Shown here piece by piece: positions 9,631 to 20,749 of a stretch of DNA of 64,000 bases. The notes beneath the pieces were generated by a model, which was given only the letters and a program-made list of their open reading frames with translations, was not told the DNA's origin and ran no database searches. Every line of letters starts with the position of its first letter. Within the stretch, counting starts at the first letter, position 1. The position numbers and the translations under genes are program-made. The stretch comes from Symbiodinium natans (Eukaryota > Sar > Dinophyceae > Suessiales > Symbiodiniaceae). The stretch is taken from positions 298,501 through 362,500 of the forward strand of contig CAJNDS010002272.1 of assembly GCA_905221605.1 (NCBI GenBank), read 5' to 3'.

Positions 9631-9655
9631 AGAAGTGAGCCTAACCTGGCGGCAG

Positions 9656-9711
9656 GCGCGGCGAGAAAGCAGATCTCTACCTTCGAGTGGCCGGAGGCTC
9701 CATATGTCTAA
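9656..9711 (+). CDS. Possible terminal exon (QISTFEWPEAPYV)
   Basis: ggcggcag|G start, frame AARKQISTFEWPEAPYV then TAA. A second open frame ends at TCTAAG|GTTGG. Confidence 0.35.
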
Positions 9712-10914
9712 GGTTGGAACCACGGGCCCTTAGTAGGTTTAGGGGTTGGGGGGTTTAGGGTTTTAGGGTTTAGGGTTTAGGGTTTAGGGTTTAGGGTTTA
9801 GGGTTTAGGGTTTAGGGTTTAGGGCTCAATAAGGCAGTAAGGTCCCCTACGCTTGTTTAAATTAAAGGGAGTCACATGGATTTGAAGCGATCCGAAGTAT
9901 GCTTCCTTGTTATATGTAGTAAATAGAATACACTATACAATCACAGGGGACCCAGATTAAGGGCCCATACGCCATCCCCTAACACATCATTGTTGTAGCT
10001 TCCCTTCACGACCCTTAACCTTAAGGCCTTTGAACCTTTCGGCCTTTGAACCTTTTGGCGTTTTGAGACCCTTAAGGCCTGCTTGTCTTAATTAGTTGTT
10101 TATACGGGCCTTGCATCGATCCGGGACGATGGGGAGGCAAGCAAAGCCTAGGTTTGCAGGTTTTTGGGTTGAGGGTTCAGGGCTATGTCCCTGATCCGGG
10201 GAGGGGTGGGAGGTGGGAATTGGCGTAGATTGTGGAAAGTGCTGGGTGCAAGGCGTAGGGGAGTGGGTAGAGCTCTTGGGACAGTTGATGTGTTCACCTC
10301 TTGGGTTTAAGAGAATCAGGGTTTAGAATCTTTTTAGAGGCTTCAAAGGGCCGTAGCAGGGAATATTTTCCACAGGGTTTTATAGGTATTCTTCAAAATC
10401 AAACAGGGCTTGTATACCCCCCCCCCCCCTCCGCGCCCAAATTCCATAGTCCTTATCAACGGACCCCCGAAACGGGTAATTACCTCTACTTACGCCCATG
10501 TGTGGGTTAAGAGGGTTCAAGTTTCACGTACGGCGTAGGGGCTTAGGGGCTTAGGGTTTAGGGTTTAGGGTTTATGTAGCGTTTACAAAAGTTTAGAGGA
10601 AAGTTTAAGGGGACATGGAGACGATGATAAGCTTTGTATGTGGGTTTTGTTCATGTAACATGTAGGATTTACAATAGTTTAAGGTTTGGGGCTTCAAGGG
10701 ATCCTATAAGGGGTCCAGGGCTGCGGATTTGCAAGCTCAGCTGAGGTCTTTCAATTCTAGTTTTGATAAGTCCCACTTTTGTTTAGCGGCCTATTGTAGT
10801 GTCTTCCTGTCTCCTAAGCCCTAAACCCGAAACCCTAAACTCTACACCCTACACCCTATACTCCACACCTGAGGATCCTATGAGCCCTAACTCAAAAAAC
10901 CAAAACCATTCCAG
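9712..10914. other. Spacer with arrays, no gene seen
   Basis: TTTAGGG at 9737-9825 and 10541-10572; 9830-10140 and 10290-10500 are unique, AT-richer and lack convincing islands; a C tract at 10421-10430; scattered CCCTAAA derivatives from 10815. Confidence 0.5.
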
Positions 10915-11010
10915 GATCACGGAGAGGAGGAGGAGGAGGAAGAGGAGCAGTGAGAAGTGGCACGAAACGCGCCGGTACTGGTTGGGGATCGCAGCATTGC
11001 TGCACCCTGA
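10915..11010 (+). CDS. Basic exon-like island
   Basis: accattccag|G start. Frame ITERRRRRKRSSEKW then HETRRYWLGIAALLHPE. The Arg run comes from a GAGGAG microsatellite; the next frame would give poly-Glu then stop. The end may use a GC donor (GA|GCCCG). Confidence 0.45.
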
Positions 11011-11148
11011 GCCCGAAAACTCAAACCCGAGCGCCTCCCTCAACCCTGAGCCCCTGCAGCTTGTAGCCCTAAACCCTAAACCCTAAACCCTTAACCCTTA
11101 AACCCTAAACCCTTAAACCGCAAGACTCAACATAGCTTCTTCCTACAG

Positions 11149-11177
11149 CCATCGAAGACGGCGCAGGGTGCCTTAAA
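11149..11177 (+). CDS. Micro-exon candidate (IEDGAGCLK)
   Basis: tagcttcttcctacag acceptor is excellent; donor AAA|GTGAAT. Nine codons only. Confidence 0.35.
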
Positions 11178-11411
11178 GTGAATATTTAAATGGTCGACTT
11201 CCGGGTGTAAGAGAGTATTTGGGACTTTGCAGGGGGCTTACTGAAGGACCCCCAGGAGCCCTAAACCCTGCATCGTGCATGCTGCCCCGAAAGCCCTAAA
11301 CCCCAAACCCCAAACCCAATCCCTAAACCCTAAACCCCAAACCCTAAACCCTAAACCCTAAACCCTAAACCCTGCAAACCCAGACCCCAAAACAGCCCAG
11401 AAGACCTGAAG

Positions 11412-11483
11412 CTTGCTTCCCCAACATCTCTGGCAACCAAGCGGCTAATGCTGAAAGTCCTGCGTGCCACGGCTCACACTAGG
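11412..11483 (+). CDS. Exon-like island
   Basis: gaag|CTT start, frame LASPTSLATKRLMLKVLRAT then AHTR, donor AGG|GTTTAGGG supplied by the array. Confidence 0.4.
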
Positions 11484-12039
11484 GTTTAGGGTTTAGGGTT
11501 TAGGGTTTAGAGTTTAGAGTTTAGAGTTTAGAGTTTAGAGTTTAGAGTTTAGAGTTTAGAGTTTCGGGTTGGTTTAGGGTTTCGGGTTTGGGGGTTCAGG
11601 GTTACAAGGCTTAGGGTTCCTGAAGCTTCCAGCCCTCAAGCATCTGTGGACCTGGAGCCCTAAGCGTTGTATATGTTTATACACATACTCATATTATATA
11701 TACATGTGTACAAACACATAGTATATATATATACACACATACATACAGATCGAGTCTTCCAGGTCCGAAATCCTAAGCCCCGCCCCTACACCCTAAACCC
11801 TATACCCTTAATCCTAAATCCTGAACTTCACATCCTTGCAAATCTCATGCCCTGAGAGACGACGACGACGACCAGAGAAGTGAAGACCAACAACAGCAAC
11901 TCCTAAAACCCTGAGCCCTACACCCATTGAAACAGCATCCTGTGTTTAGGGCTCTGGGGGTTTAGGGTTTAGGGTTTAGGGTTTAGGGTTTAGGGTTTAG
12001 GGTTTAGGGTTTAGGGCGTGTGGGTCGACTAGAGCTCAG
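11484..12039 (+). repeat. TTTAGGG and TTTAGAG arrays, TA-rich spacer
   Basis: TTTAGGG, then about eight TTTAGAG heptads at 11507-11565; unique and TA-rich to 11750; TTTAGGG at 11957-12016. Confidence 0.8.
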
Positions 12040-12090
12040 GCTGTTCTCAAGCATGGGATGTCGTGCGCCTGTGGCCACCACGCGGAGACA
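12040..12090 (+). CDS. Cys/His exon-like island (AVLKHGMSCACGHHAET)
   Basis: gagctcag|GCT start, 17 codons, donor ACA|GTAGGA. CxCxHH is suggestive of metal binding, but too short to assign. Confidence 0.45.
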
Positions 12091-13275
12091 GTAGGACTCA
12101 GGAACTTAACTGAGGACACTGGGGCCAAGGCTTAAAAGGACTCATCAGCCATAGGGCTTCTTGGGTTTAGGGTCTAGGGTGTTTAGGGTTTAGGGTTTAG
12201 GGTTTTTCAACCCTTAACCCCAAACCCTCAGACCCTCAAAAACCCCTAAGCCAACTAGGGCCGTTAACGCTAAGCCCTTCAACCCTCCAACCCTGAAACC
12301 CCTAACCCGCAAACCCTCAAGATCCCCTGAAGCCAACTAGGGCCGTTCTCTAGAAGGAAAGGCGCCCCAACCCGAACCCGAAACCCTAAACCCGAAACCC
12401 TGCAACCCTGCAACCCTTAAACCCCTAACCCTCAAAGCCCCCTAACCAGTTCCGCCTTCTAACCCCAAACCCTAAACCCCAAAACCCTAAACCCTAAACC
12501 CTAAACCCGAAAAGGAGCCAGCCCAGTGTCTAAAGTATTGCGAAGGACAGAGAAATCAAAAGGCGACAGTCACCTTCAGGTCCCCACATGCCCAGGGTTT
12601 AGGGTTTAGGGTTTAGGGTTCAGGGTTTAGGGTGTAGGGTTTAGGGTTTAGGGTTTAGGGGTTTAAAAATCAGGGTTTAGGGTGTGTTCATATGGAATCA
12701 CAGATGTCACAGGGTTCATAGTGTTCATACGGTTCATATGGGTTCATAGGCTTCGTAGGCTTCATAGATATCACAGGGTTCATAAGGGGTTTGCGGCTCA
12801 GGGTTTAGGGTTTAGGGTTTAGGGTTTAGGGTTTAGGGAGGGCTTAGGGTTTAGGGTTTAGGGTTTAGGGTTTAGGGTTTAGGGTTTATTGGGGTCCCTG
12901 TGTGGGAGCCCCGTCTTGTGAGGAGCCCTCTTGCGAAAGAAAGCTACAAGGGGACCCCCGATTCCCCCAAATCGGTACCAATCCCACCCGACCCCCGACC
13001 CCCTTTTCATGTAAGGAGCCGACTAAGCGTGTCGGTCTTTTGCCTACAAGCCCTTCAGCCCTATAGACCCCAAAACTCTAAACCCCCTAAACCCCCTAAA
13101 CCCCCTAAACCCCCTAAACCCCTAAACTCTAAACCCCTAAACCCTCAACCCCTAAACCCTAAAACCTTTCACACCCTGCTACAGTATACAAAACACAAAA
13201 GCTGGGCAGCAACCCTAAACCCTAAACCCTAAACCCTAAACCCTAAACCCTACGTATCAAAAAAAAGCTGGGCAG
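12091..13275. repeat. Arrays with sparse spacers, no gene selected
   Basis: TTTAGGG (12180-12206, 12595-12680, 12797-12890), CCCTAAA derivatives (12210-12510, 13075-13255), TTCATAG runs near 12715-12785. 13197-13210 and 13263-13276 are the same 14-mer flanking a CCCTAAA array. Confidence 0.7.
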
Positions 13276-13330
13276 CTGGGACCTCTCGGATGACCGGCCG
13301 TCATGGCCTAGTTTTGCCTGGGCGCCTTAG
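13276..13330 (+). CDS. Possible terminal exon (WDLSDDRPSWPSFAWAP)
   Basis: agctgggcag|C start to TAG, 17 codons. The acceptor sequence aaaagctgggcagc is duplicated 66 bp upstream on the other side of a telomere-like array. Confidence 0.35.
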
Positions 13331-14070
13331 GAAAGCACGCCTCAGCTTTAACAAAAGCAGCACCCTTTTCGCTGCATGGGGGTGCGGGGGGCGGGGGGAG
13401 GTTTGGGTGTAGAGTTTAGGGTTTAGGGCCTTTAGGGTTTTGGGTTTAGGGTTTAGGGTTTAGGGTTTCTGCTGTGTGGGGGTGGGGGGGGGGGGGCTGT
13501 TCAGGGTATAGGGTCTAGGGATTTAGGGTTGAGGGTGTAGTAGTGTCGGGTTTTGTGGAGTTTTAGGTGCATGGGAGGTTCAGGTTGAGGCTAGAGGGCT
13601 TCGAAATGAAACCAAGGGTTTAGGGTTTTGGGTTTTGGGTTTTGGGTGTAACCCTAAACCCTGTCTGAAGTACCTCCTGCTACCCTAAACCCTGTACCAA
13701 AAATCTCGTCCTGTGTGTGTGGTGTGTCCGGCTGCACGCTTATCCACTTCAGCCCTAAACTGAGAGGTTTTAGGTCAAAGGTACTCTATAGGGGGGGAAG
13801 TGGCGTTACCTGATCCCTTTATACCCAACCTAGAACTGCGTCCAGGGTTTGGGGTTTAGGGTTTAGGGTTTCGGGTTTCGGGTACTGAGAAGAGAATGCT
13901 TCGGGAGGAATGAGCTGTCCCCCTGGTTTGAGCGCCGGCGTGTGGCCTGTGACTCAACCCCAAGCCCTAAGCCCTAAACCCGAAACCCTAAACCCTAAGC
14001 CCCAAACCCCAAACCCCAAACCCCAAACCCTAAACCCCAAACCCCAAACCCAACCCTACACCCCACCCAG
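13331..14070. repeat. Degenerate arrays
   Basis: TTTAGGG and TTTTGGG derivatives to 13660, G tract at 13480-13497, spacer 13690-13840, then CCCTAAA/CCCCAAA from 13957. No island selected. Confidence 0.65.
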
Positions 14071-14146
14071 GTGAAGGTACGAAAGGCTGGCAAGGCTGGC
14101 AAGAAGGCCAAAGAGAAGAAGCCACAGACGAAGGCGCATTTGCTAA
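14071..14146 (+). CDS. Lys-rich exon
   Basis: accccacccag|G start, frame VKVRKAGKAGKKAKEKKPQT then KAHLL, donor CTAA|GTTCCC. Strongly basic, like a nucleic-acid-binding tail. Another basic island lies at 24381-24457; a shared gene is not implied. Confidence 0.5.
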
Positions 14147-14339
14147 GTTCCCCAGGAAAAGCTGGGAGATGTTGGGGTGTAAGATTCGATGATGATGCGT
14201 AGCCGTAGCCTTATATGTCCGAATCGGAGAACCCCCCCCCCAAAAAAAAAAAAAACACAAGATAAATCGCTCAATCTCCGGCTTTCTGGAAAAGATTGCG
14301 GTTTCCTAATGCCGTCCATGTGGGCAGTTTCTTAGGGTA

Positions 14340-14640
14340 GTTACATGGTCCCGTAGTATGGGCCCTCAAAAGGGTGCCCCTTATATGCCCCTTACAATAT
14401 TAAGGGCCCATACATCAGAACCCTTTAGGGGGAGGTTAGGGCCATGTGAAGGGCCCACGAAAGTACCCTCAGACAGTTCTCTAAAGTTTGAACTCCTTCT
14501 CCTTGAGGTCTATAATCGGGGGGGGGGGGGGGGGGGGGGTGGGGTTCTATAATCCCTATTACGGACTGTTTAGGGTTTAGGTTTAGGGCACTATAGTCCC
14601 TATGTACGTAGGACCTCTATGTATAGTGTGGGAAATCCCC
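14340..14640. mobile_element. MITE-like sequence with G tract
   Basis: ccccttatatgcccctt ... gggcccatacatcagaaccc at 14375-14425 matches, in reverse complement, 61500-61560. 14519-14540 is a G run, and 14541-14640 carries ataatccctatt / atagtccctat pieces of the 53196/61909 family. Confidence 0.5.
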
Positions 14641-14819
14641 TTCTGTATGTCTCTCTCTATATATATATATACTTATAGGTATCTATAATTAAAATATTTA
14701 AGAAGTAAACGTTTTAAATTTTACTAATTTTACTCTTAAGGCAAAACTTTTAAATTTTTTAAAATTTATAAAAAAACATGAATATATAAAATGTATAAAA
14801 TTTATAAAATTTATAAAGC

Positions 14820-17740
14820 TGCCTTCTACACTTGAGCAAACCAGGCTTTATAAATTTTATAAATTTTATAAATTTCACCTTAAGGATAAAATTTATATAA
14901 TTTATAAAATTTAGAAAGTTTTGGGTTCAGGCGTCCCGGGAAACCTTTAAAATTTAGAAAAGTTATAAAATTTATAAAGTTTTTAAAGCTTCCTTCTAAA
15001 CTCGAGCAAACCAGGCTTTATAAATTTTATACATTTTCTAAATTTCACCTTAAAGGGTAAAATTTATACAATTTATAAATATATAAAGTTTTGGGTTCAG
15101 GCGTCCCGGGAAACCTTTAAAATTTATAAAAAATATACAATTTATCAAATTAATAAAATTTATAAAATTTATAAAACTTATGAAATTTGTAAAGCTTCCT
15201 TCTACACTTGAGCAAACCAGGCTTTATAAATTTTATAAATTTTATAAATTTCACCTTAAGGGGAAAATTTATATAATTTATAAAATTTATAAAGTTTTGA
15301 GTTCAGGCGTCCCGGGACACTTTTAAAATTTAAAAAATTTATAAAGTTTTTTGAATTTATAAAGCTTCCTTTTACACTTGAGCAAACCAGGCTTTATAAA
15401 TTTTTCAAATTTTATAAATTTCACCTTAAGGGAAAATTTATAAACTTTATAAAATTTATAAAGTTTTGGGTTCAGGCATCCCGGGAAACGTTTAAAATTT
15501 ATAAAATTTATAAAATTTATAAAATTTATAAAATTTATAAATTTTATAAAAACTTATAAAGCCTGGTTTGCTCAAGTTTAGAAGGAAGCTTTATAAATTT
15601 TATAAATTTTATAAATTTTATAAATTTTATAAATTTTAAAGGTTCCCCGGGACGCCTGAACCCAAGACTTTATAAATTTTACAAATTTTTCCCTTAAGGT
15701 GAAATATTATACAAATTATAAAATTTATAAAGATGTATAAAGCCTGGTTTGCTCGAGTTTAAAAGGAAACTTTATAAATTTAATACATTTTGTAAGTTTT
15801 ATAAATTTTATAAATTTTAAAGGTTTCCCGGGACGCCTGAACCCAAAACTTTATAAATTGTATATATTTTATAAATTTTCCCTTAAGGTGAAATGTATAA
15901 AATTTATAAAAATTTATAAAGCCTGGTTTGCTCAAGTGTAGAAGGACGCTTTAAAAAAGTTTTTATAAATTTTTATAATTTTTTTAAATTGTATAAATTT
16001 TAAAGGTTTCCCGGGACGCCTGAACCCAAAACTTTATAAATTTTATAAATTTTCTAAATTTTACCTTTAAGGCGAAATTTATAAAATTCATAAAATTTAT
16101 AAAGCCTGGTTTGCTCAAGTGTGGAAGGAAGCTTTACAAATTTCATAAATTTTATAAATTTTGTAAATTTTATAAATTTTTATAAATTTTATAAATTTTT
16201 CAAGGTTTCCCGGGACGCCTGAACCCAAAACTTTTTAAATTTTGTAAATTTTATAAACTTTACCCTTTAAGGTGAAATTTATAAAATTTATAAAATTTAT
16301 AAAGCCTGGTTTGCTCGAGTTTAGAAGGAAGCTTTAAAAACTTTATAAATTTTATAGATTTTATGAATTTAAATGTTTCCCGGGACGCCTGAACCCAAAA
16401 CTTTATAAATCTTATACATTTTATAAATTTTTCCCTTTAAGGCGAAATTTATCAAATTAATAAAATTTATAAAGCCTGGTTTGCTCAAGTGTAGAAGGAA
16501 GCTTTACAAATTTTATAAATTTTATAAATTTTAGAGGTTTCCCGGGACGCCTGAACCCAAGACTTTATGAATTTTATAAATTTTTCCCTTAAGGTGAAAT
16601 TTATAAAGTTTATAAAAATTTATAAAGCCTGGTTTGCTCGAGTTTAGAAGGAAGCTTTAAACACTTTATAAATTTTATACATTTTATAAAATTTATAGAT
16701 TTATAAATTTTAAAGGTTTCCCGGGACGCCTGAACCCAAAACTTTATAAATTTTTATAAATTTTACCCTTTAAGGTGAAATGTTTAAAATTTATAAAAGT
16801 TTATAAAGCCTGGTTTGCTCAAGTTTAGAAGGAAGCTTTATAAATTTTTATAAATTTTTTAAATTTTATAACTTTTCTAAATTTTAAAGGTTTCCCGGGA
16901 CGCCTGAACCCAAAACTTTCTAAATTTTATAAATTTTATAAATTTTTCCCTTAAGGTGAAATTTATAAATTTTATAAATTTATAAAATTTATAAAGCCTG
17001 GTTTGCTCGAGTTTAGAAGGAAGCTTTAAAAACTTTATAAACTTTAATAATTTTATAAATTATATAAATTTTATAAATTTTATAGATTTTAAGGGTTCCC
17101 GGGACGCCTGAACCCAAAACTTTATAAATTTTATAAATTTTACCCTTTAAGGTGAAATTTATAAAATTTATAAAATTTATAAAGCCTGGTTTGCTCGAGT
17201 TTAGAAGGAAGCTTTAAAGAATTTATAAATTTTATAAATTTTAAAGGATTCCCGGGACGCCTGAACCCAAAACTTTATAAACTTTATAAATTTTACCCTT
17301 AAGGTGAAATTTATAAATTTATAAAAATTTATAAAGCCTGGTTTGCTCAAGTTTAGAAGGAAGCTTTACAAATTTTATAGATTTTATAAATTTCAAAAAT
17401 TTTATAAATTTTAGAGGTTTCCCGGGACGCCTGAACCCAAGACTTTATAAATTATATAAATTTTACCCTTTAAGGTGAAATTTATAAAATTTATAAAAAT
17501 TTATAAAGCCTGGTTTGCTCAAGTGTAGAAGGAAGCTTTATAAATTTTATAAATTTTGTAAGTTTTATAAATTTTATAAGTTTTTTAAATTTTAAAGTTT
17601 CCCGGGACGCCTGAAACCCAAAATTTTGTAAATTTTGATAAATTTTATAAATTTTACTCTTAAGGTGAAATTTGTACAATTTATAAAATTTGTAGAATTT
17701 ATACAATTTATAAAGCCTGTTTGCTCAAGTGTAGAAGGAA
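14820..17740. repeat. Inverted AT-rich satellite with GC-rich boxes
   Basis: Units of about 150-205 bp with three conserved boxes in a TTTATAAA-type matrix: A (gcctggtttgctc ... gaaggaagcttta), B (tttcccgggacgcctgaacc) and C (tttacccttaaggtgaaatt). Thirteen A boxes read forward, beginning at 15561, 15742, 15921, 16104, 16304, 16474, 16627, 16808, 16996, 17184, 17336, 17508 and 17714; four read in reverse near 14834, 15004, 15210 and 15380. Orientation flips near 15.5 kb, so the block is a large imperfect palindrome. ORFs within it are low-complexity artefacts. Candidate roles: centromere, origin, matrix attachment. Confidence 0.9.
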
Positions 17741-18002
17741 GCTTTATAAGTTAAATACTTTAAATAGTTTAAATGATTTACTCATGGAAGTGGTACTCAT
17801 TTAAAACAATTCCATTACTTCAATGAATTAAGCTATTTAACGAGACTTCTTCACTTCAAAGTCTCCCGCGTCTCTGATGAAGTATGTCCCCTGTGAGGGC
17901 TTGGAATTCGTTTGCTTGCGAAGGGGCGCGGGGATGAGGCGGAAGAAGGAATAATGAAATTATTTAAATCATGTGAATTATTTAAATTATTTATATTATT
18001 AA

Positions 18003-18170
18003 AATGGTCTGGCTTTTGGAGGAATGAATCTATTTGAATAATTAAATTCTGGAGCCCCCAAAATAATTTGAATAATTAAATTGTTTAAATTATTTAATTT
18101 ATTTTTGGGGCCTACCGAATTTAATTATTCAAATACATTCATTCCTCCAACAGCCAGACCGTTCAAATAA
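18003..18170. mobile_element. ~168-bp inverted-repeat element
   Basis: Arms of about 47 bp match with few changes: left ggtctggcttttggagga... and right ...tcctccaacagccagacc, both continuing into gaatgaat / tttgaataattaaattc. The centre is AT-rich. Foldback MITE or stem-loop. Confidence 0.7.
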
Positions 18171-18480
18171 TGTAGATAATTTAAATAATTTAAATCATTT
18201 AAATAAGTTAAATAAATAATTTAATTATTCAAATCCCTGATTTGAATAATTAAATTCTTTTGGGAGGCCACAGAATTTTTCTAATTTAATTATTTAATTC
18301 TTTTGGGAGGCCCCAGAACTTACATACTTTAATTATTCAAATCCCTGATTTGAATAATTAAATTCTTTTGGGGGGCACCAGAATGAAATTATTTTATGTT
18401 TTATAAATTCTATGTTTTTGCATTATTAACTTATGGTATTCTGTTCACCACCCAGAATTCATTCCAGAGGTTACAATATT
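18171..18480 (+). repeat. AT-rich short tandem units
   Basis: ccctgatttgaataattaa followed by attcttttgggaggcc recurs three times (18235, 18290 partial, 18340), sharing its core with the arms of the preceding inverted repeat. Confidence 0.65.
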
Positions 18481-18694
18481 AATACGAGAAGGAAGTGAAC
18501 ATGTGAACGAATGAACTGGGCGTTCTTTGTATTCTCTTTTTGCGCGCCCCTTAAACACTATTGTCTTCTTTCAACTAATCTCAACAGATACAGTGAATGA
18601 AATGAACGTGTGATCTGTGATTTAGCGAAAGAAAGAAGATAATGGGGGCGTTCATTTCACTTTGTTCATTCACTTTCTATTTTAGTATCCTGGA

Positions 18695-19015
18695 TTCTTA
18701 GGGTAGACTCGATTCTAAGGCAAGGTTTTTAGGGTAGCCTGTATTCTTAGGGCTGAGTTCTTGTTTGGTGGTGGTCTGGATATTTAGGATAGCTTGGATT
18801 CTTAGGGGTGGCCTGTATTCTTAGGATAAGCCTGGATTCTTGGGCTTGAGCTTGCTTTTTGGTGGCAGCCTGGTGTTTTAGAGTAGCCTGGGTTCTTAAG
18901 GTAGCCTGGATTCTTGGGGTAGCCCATTCTTAGGGTTGCGTTTTATTGTTTTGGTGGTAGCCTGGATTCTTAGGGTAGCTTTGGATTCTTAGAGTAGCCC
19001 GGGTTCTTAGGGTCC
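18695..19015 (+). repeat. Degenerate cctggattcttagggtag repeats
   Basis: About ten diverged copies of a roughly 18-25 bp unit containing attcttaggg, a relative of the TTCTTAGGG array at 5.6 kb. Confidence 0.75.
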
Positions 19016-19019
19016 AATT

Positions 19020-19440
19020 TAAGGGATAGAAAGGCCTTCAAAACTTTTATTGAGGGTAAAGGAGAGATCTCAAGAAAAAAAGGTAGTAGAGCTCCGTCGT
19101 TGCCTATGAAGCGACGTAACGGCTTCTCTTATTGCTTGAGAAACATTTCTGAAACACAGAAAATTGTAGAGAACTCTCTTTCATTTCCTGCAAGAAGATA
19201 GAGGAGGTCTCTCATGACCTATTGCGAGAGACAGAAGCTCTTTCAGGTAAAAAATAGGAAACGGTAGCTACCTATTGACGAGACACAAAAGAGAGGACAT
19301 GAGAGAGCTCTTATGATTTCTTTTGTATTTCCAATGCAATCTTCTATCTCTGAGTAGGAGACGAAAGAAGAGCCTTCTATCTTCTCATAGGAATCAAAAG
19401 AAGTCCTGTGTAGGAAACGAAGAGACCTTTGATAAACAAG
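19020..19440 (+). repeat. Copy 1 of a dispersed duplication
   Basis: Shares ordered blocks with 20350-20740: aaaggccttca, ggtaaaggagagatctc, gtagagaactctctttc, ctctcatgacctattgcgag, atctctgagtaggaga, tcttctcatagga. About 1.33 kb apart and well diverged. Confidence 0.75.
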
Positions 19441-19961
19441 AACAATAGAATGGAAACGAATCGATGTCATCCCATCTGTTTATTTATAATGAGAAATGGG
19501 GCATTAAGAGCTCCTCTATTCTTTTGGAAATGGAATAACTTGTGTCCCTCCTGAGTGGAGGATCTCTCTTTCGAAGACATCAGAGATCCCCTCTATGCCC
19601 CTCTGTCTCGCAGTCGGAAATGAGAGAGCCCATTCCCCCCTTCCCCCCCCCCGCCCCCCTACCTTCTCATAACAAATGAAAAAACGGAAATGAACGATGT
19701 CCTCGATCTTTTAATGCAGAATGAGAGACCTCTCTGTCTCCTAATGGAACATGAAAAACCTCATGTATTTTCTTTTCAATAAAAGATCCCTCTTCCCGAT
19801 ATCTCTTTTTAGGAAACACTTCTTCAAGTGGGAGAAAGACTTTTGAAAGATTACGCAGTCCAACCCCACCTCGCGTTGCATGTTAACACTACTCCCAGCC
19901 CTCAAAAATCCGGGGTGAAGGGCCTACCACTACTTGTGAGGAACATGATGCTCGGGATCAG

Positions 19962-20153
19962 GTGTTGGAACTTGTCTTCTGTGTCCCAGACCGGCAGAAG
20001 AGAGACGATGTGTGTGCATGTTCAAGATGTCTCGTAGACCACACCCTACGAAGCTGCAGCGGCTGCAAGACCATATCGGCTGGAAATGCTGACGTGCTCT
20101 GCTGGTTTGAAGTTTCTTGCGCGCCTTGGCCCCAGCAACGCAGCCTGCCATGA
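19962..20153 (+). CDS. Cys-rich terminal exon, possible zinc-binding domain
   Basis: ctcgggatcag|GTG start (AG|G), open for 63 codons to TGA, one of the longest islands. It begins VLELVFCVPDRQKRDD and continues VCACSRCLVDHTLRSCSGCK then TISAGNADVLCWFEVSCAP. The spacing CxCxxC ... CxxC ... C ... C recalls treble-clef or MYND-like fingers, but the usual later Cys/His positions are not all present, so it may be a diverged or partial domain. It is a gene fragment lying between the two duplicated copies at 19.0 and 20.35 kb. A second acceptor at cggcag (19996) is possible. Confidence 0.5.
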   Translation: MLELVFCVPDRQKRDDVCACSRCLVDHTLRSCSGCKTISAGNADVLCWFEVSCAPWPQQRSLP

Positions 20154-20349
20154 GGAATAAGGGTAAATAAGGCTAAGGAGCTCTGTCATTCCCTAAAGAA
20201 GGAGAGCGGGGATACCTTGGAGGAGCCCTTTCAGAAGAGACTCATCCCCTTCAAAGAGACAGAGGAGCTTTCAGATGACCCATTTAAAGATAGAATAGAC
20301 TCTCTCACATAAACGATAGAAACTGATGAGTTGTGTAATGTCCCCACTT

Positions 20350-20740
20350 AAGGAGTAAAGAAAGGCCTTCACATGTTTAGTTGTTGTATTTAGGGTAAAG
20401 GAGAGATCTCTCGTAAAAAGTTCGAAGGGCTCTGTCATTTCTTACGAAGAGACAAAGGGCTTCTCTTATGACCTCTTCATTGACAGAGAAGCTATTTCTG
20501 AAAAAATTGACATAGTAGAGAGCTCTCTTTCTTTTCCTGCGCAAAGCTAGCGGAGGCCTCTCATGACCTATTGCGAGACTGAGATAGAAGATAGGAGATC
20601 GTAGAGATGTGAGCTCCCCTACCCAGTGTCGGGAGATTAAGACGCTCTTATTCGTTTGCGAAAGAGCTACTCTATCTCTGAGTAGGAGATGAAATAGCTC
20701 CTCTATCTTCTCATAGGAAATGAAAGAACACCTGTGTTTT
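20350..20740 (+). repeat. Copy 2 of a dispersed duplication
   Basis: See 19020-19440. The sequence is GA/CT-rich with many gagagatctctc-like palindromes. No coding support. Confidence 0.75.
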
Positions 20741-20749
20741 TTGTATTTG

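Noticed and set aside
17491-17706. Lys/Phe/Tyr-rich ORF in the AT satellite
   Set aside because: Low-complexity translation of TTTATAAA filler.
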